From Struthidea cinerea (lineage: Eukaryota; Chordata; Aves; Passeriformes; Corcoracidae), in assembly GCA_013397865.1 (NCBI GenBank), contig VZTI01005062.1:385582-449581 (forward strand): DNA of 64,000 nucleotides, written 5' to 3'. The notes under the pieces are model-generated. The model was not told the DNA's origin. It did no database searches and saw nothing but the letters and a program-made list of their open reading frames with translations. Both the position numbers and the translations under genes were made by a program. Shown in pieces: positions 61,675-64,000 of the stretch (the first letter of the stretch is position 1; every line of letters begins with the position of its first letter).

Positions 61675-62339
61675 TGAGGATGATTTTCAGTTGGTACTGA
61701 GTTTGATACCCACTTAAATCCTTTGACTAAAGTCCATTAGAACTTTGTCAGTCAAAATTAGGCAAAGCTTCTTCTTACTAGTAGAGAAATCATAATAGAC
61801 ATTTTTAAAACTTTTAGTTTACTGATGTCTAATATACCACCTTAAGGAGAAAGGGCCCTGTAAAATGGCAGCATACAGTAGGACTATATTGCCAAGTACT
61901 ATAATGACTAAACAGGCAGAATTTGGGCCAGATTTAGTGAACAAAGGAGATTTAATTGAGATGGTCAAAGTAAAACATTCACTTCTAATTAAAATGGTTT
62001 TTGTACCTCTTGGACCCCGGCGCTGTGTCTCAGCTGAAAACAGCATCAGTATCTGTTGCAGGGTCAGATTTTAATTCAGTGCTTGCTCTGAAGGAAGAAT
62101 GGCCCTTATAGTGCTTAATCGACCACAGCATTTCTCAAGAAAGACCTGGGGTAGTCTCAGAGGTCTCCCATGCAAGTAGGAGCAATAATTACTGCTCACT
62201 GATGAAATTGAGTGTATCATTATAGAGTGCAGTGGTCCTAATCCTAATAGACTAAGTCAAAAAGGGAGGAGGATTCTTAATTTGAAACTTCATTGTATTT
62301 ATCAAAACCGAAACAAAACAATTTAAGTTGGTCTAATGT

Positions 62340-63260
62340 TGTTTTCAAGACCAGTTTGTATTCTGGAACTCTTTTGCTTTAGCCACCTGTCAGGTTCACA
62401 GCTGTGCTTTTGCTGCCACCAAGGTCAAGAGAATCTACCCCCTATAAATCCTAAACTTAACCTCTATTTGATCCTCTGCCCTTCAAAGACCCCTCTGGCA
62501 GTATATGCTGTTCTGAGCCTGCAATTATTGCACCACTCACATCAATTTGCCGTATTCACTCCAGTCTGTATGCTGTTAGTCAGTAGATCTGAATTATGTG
62601 CAGTGACCTCTGCTGAAAAGTCATGCCCCCGATTAATACAATATTCCATCTCTTTTCTGTTCAATTTCTCCTTCGTAATTCCCTGCTGAAGCACATTTGC
62701 CTTAATTCAATTGGATGCTCGATCTCTCTGCACAGGCCACCACCAAACGATCAAGGGCCTCACTGCAATTACAAGGAATCCTGCAAAGAGATGAATAAAG
62801 TCTCAATTATGGAGCATTTAAAATGCAGACTGCACCATGGCTCTGCTAACACATCACCCCCTACAAGCACTGTGCAGTGAAATTGGAGATTGGGTCTCTA
62901 ATATGAATTAGATTTCAGCAAGATCACTTACAGGTGTGTTTTTCCCCTTCAAACCAGCTCCCGTGAAAATTGTCTGCTCCACACGCCCTCTGCTCCCATT
63001 TAATTTGATTTCTTTTAAATACATAAGTGTTTTAGATATTTTCTGCAGATTATTTTTTAGCAAATTGAGGAGATAATTTTGGCTTTTTGGCAGACATATT
63101 AGTAGCATATTACTTTGGTGAAAATAGGACCCTGCCCATTTTTCCAAAAATTGCTCTCCAGTAATTTGGATAGCACTAACAGTGGCACACAGAGATAGTT
63201 TGGTTTGGGCCATTTTGTAATTACCTTTACAAAATGAACAGAGAAGGGCTTTCAGACGTC
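62340..63260. promoter_or_regulatory. Candidate conserved non-coding element
   Basis: The block is repeat-free, with a composition distinct from its flanks and many homeodomain-type sites. It includes CCTTAATTCAATTGGATG near 62700, a small palindrome CTAATATGAATTAG at 62898-62911 and TTGTAATTACCTTTACAAAATG near 63215-63236. Scattered CpGs survive (GCTCGATC, AACGATCAAG, CACACGCCC). The texture is like deeply conserved enhancers in vertebrate gene deserts. I cannot test conservation, so this is a lead and not a call. Confidence 0.3.
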
Positions 63261-64000
63261 ATTTTTTTTTCCCTTTCCCAAGATCTTCTCCCTGTTCAGG
63301 AAGGACATATTCTTCCCAGTTAAGAAGTGGTATTAGGACTCTGGAAATAGATATATGGATGTATTTTTGCTCATGGCTATGGTGTTGGTCATCGATCAAG
63401 TGTTTAATATCTTATTTAAAAACTTTTGCACTCTTTCAAATGGACACAGTAGTCATCATATTTCTGCCCTTACCAGTCTTACTTACTTTCTTATCTTACC
63501 TATCCAAGCTTAGTTTTTTAAGGTAATTGCTAACAACTACAAGCTGTAGATCATCTTAAAACAAATTTCCTGACACATTCATTTTATAACTATCTGCTCC
63601 AGAATGTACTGCTGCCCAGAAATGTGCTCATAAAATATTTTTTTTAAATGGATATAAGCAAAATAAAGATGGACTTATTTAAAATCCTCTAAAAAAGTTT
63701 TAGTGGTTTTGTTGCACGCTTGTATATTTAACTTAATCATAAGTACTTTATTTGATTGAACTTAGAATTTAATGTACTCATATTTTGCTAAGAAGGTACA
63801 TATTTGAAGTACTGAAAAGGGTAAATGTTCCATAACTCAGCTGTGTAAATACGTAAAATTCTGTTTATGGCATGAATCTAAATAACAAGCCCACGGTATC
63901 TTTTCACTTGTTTCTTTTTAGTCATCCTATAGTCACTCAAATTTGAGTTCAGGCTTTACTTGAAATTTTAATAGTCTTGGTGTAAAATGGAATTACAACT
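63261..64000. other. AT-rich unique DNA to the window end
   Basis: No gene or repeat recognised. Confidence 0.5.

Larger units (their letters stand above)
55773..62339. other. 6.6 kb of AT-rich unique DNA
   Basis: Simple repeats at 56395-56446 and 59267-59290, a 38-bp duplication at 59311-59386 and a short inverted repeat at 61647-61674 are listed separately. Open frames near 60229-60659 lie on all plus frames and have no recognisable motif. No gene recognised. Confidence 0.5.

Overview
This window looks like non-coding DNA from a bird, either a gene desert or the inside of a very large intron. The sequence is AT-rich. It carries five 3' fragments of CR1 LINEs, the dominant interspersed repeat of avian genomes, several ending in the avian CR1 tail built on ATTCTATG. 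It also carries two endogenous-retrovirus LTR insertions, microsatellites, and two assembly gaps (32484-32529 and 44683-44961). I saw no convincing host protein-coding gene, tRNA, rRNA or CRISPR array. The longest gap-free open frame is 155 codons and resembles no family I know. The only reading frames I recognise are decayed C-terminal pieces of CR1 ORF2.

Layout: 1-8 kb is mostly unique AT-rich DNA with one CR1 piece (562-950). A second CR1 3' end lies at 8047-8336. At 18.0-18.7 kb is a minus-strand retroviral remnant: an LTR with 7-bp terminal inverted repeats (18214-18674), then an 18-nt primer-binding site matching the 3' end of tRNA-Arg(TCG) at 17 of 18 positions (18191-18208), then a stub of leader. 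From 18.7 to 30 kb the DNA is unique. Near 30.3 kb is a two-copy 54-bp tandem duplication, at 30.9-31.1 kb a CpG-dense patch, and at 32.4-32.6 kb a GA-rich microsatellite broken by a gap.

From 32.6 to 44.5 kb there is unique DNA with several striking inverted repeats and a second CpG-containing patch with GATA motifs (43.45-43.74 kb). At 44.57-45.01 kb is a solo LTR flanked by 6-bp target-site duplications (GGTTAG), whose middle is an assembly gap. At 46.14-46.21 kb is a near-perfect 35-bp-stem hairpin. At 47.3-48.7 kb two CR1 pieces lie in opposite orientation, and a third and longest lies at 55.04-55.77 kb. The rest, to 64 kb, is AT-rich. Some of its blocks look like conserved non-coding elements by composition and homeodomain-type motifs, but conservation cannot be tested here.

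No genes work together in this window. Its functional content, if any, would be regulatory: enhancers, insulators or an unannotated non-coding transcript. The best-supported observations are the tRNA-Arg-primed retroviral remnant, the solo LTR with its duplications, and the long hairpin.
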